In this document: positions 63,936-64,000 of the stretch, piece by piece
Layout: each line of letters opens with the position of its first letter
Numbering within the stretch: the first letter of the stretch is position 1
Assembly (NCBI GenBank): GCA_964030785.1
Contig: OZ034972.1
Coordinates: forward strand, 54,213,538 to 54,277,537
DNA: 64,000 nt
Source of the DNA: Siderastrea siderea
Taxonomy: Eukaryota; Cnidaria; Anthozoa; Scleractinia; Rhizangiidae
Reading direction: 5' to 3'
The notes under the pieces: model-generated
What the model was told of the DNA's origin: nothing
What the model saw: only the letters and a program-made list of their open reading frames with translations
The model's database searches: none
Translations under genes and position numbers: made by a program

Positions 63936-64000
63936 TCTTGTGCCCTGGCATGAAAGCTGTGCCTTTCACTGAAGCCTAAATTAGTGCATAGGCACGGTGT

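Overview
The window looks like nuclear DNA of an invertebrate animal, most likely a cnidarian. It is AT-rich. Genes have GT-AG introns and are widely scattered. It carries an unusually mixed load of mobile elements: a Polinton/adintovirus, a second virus-like element, a Ngaro/DIRS retrotransposon, a LINE, a P-element-like transposase gene, a tRNA-derived SINE and many MITEs. The organism call is inference; the individual elements are read directly from the sequence.

Layout. 1-5.1 kb: the first three coding exons (minus strand) of a proprotein convertase, whose introns are largely MITEs. 5.1-6.7 kb: more MITEs and a repeat family. 6722-23931: a 17.2-kb endogenous Polinton/Maverick (adintovirus-type) with 327-bp terminal inverted repeats (TIRs) and a CTTTG target-site duplication (TSD). 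It carries the expected core set: protein-primed DNA polymerase B, integrase, protease, hexon, penton and packaging ATPase. It also has a DUF5679/phospholipase A2-like protein, a collagen-like fibre and several small genes. Many genes carry frameshifts or stops, and the penton gene is split by an 895-bp MITE, so this is an old, inactive copy. Hexon and a few small genes remain open. 23.9-29.5 kb: no convincing gene. 29506-32107: a short-TIR DNA transposon with unusual subterminal repeats. 32571-33365: the 3' end of a LINE. 33454-38466: a second virus-like element of 5.0 kb with ~217-bp TIRs. It has a C2H2-finger/P-loop ATPase on one side, a small core-protein-like gene and a zinc-binding acidic protein on the other, and a 1.8-kb higher-order minisatellite between the two divergent arms. 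About 38.9-43.6 kb: a Ngaro-like tyrosine-recombinase retrotransposon (gag, RT-RNase H, YR) on the minus strand. 45-47 kb: small repeats and one possible membrane-protein exon. 48-54.9 kb: a broken PIF1-like helicase, followed by a three-exon gene of unknown function. 55.5-61.1 kb (minus): a P-element/THAP9-like transposase spread over eight exons that join in phase without a stop. 61.1-64 kb: a SINE fragment and two 14-bp tandem arrays.

How the parts work together. In the Polinton, polymerase and integrase would replicate and insert the genome. ATPase, protease, hexon, penton, core-like proteins and fibre would build a particle. Most of its genes have a TATATWATA-like box a few bases upstream of the ATG, which suggests one shared promoter class. 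The second element has the same logic (TIRs, packaging-type ATPase, core-like protein) but lacks visible polymerase, integrase and capsid genes. It looks like a deletion derivative of, or a satellite to, a virus lineage I cannot name from sequence alone.
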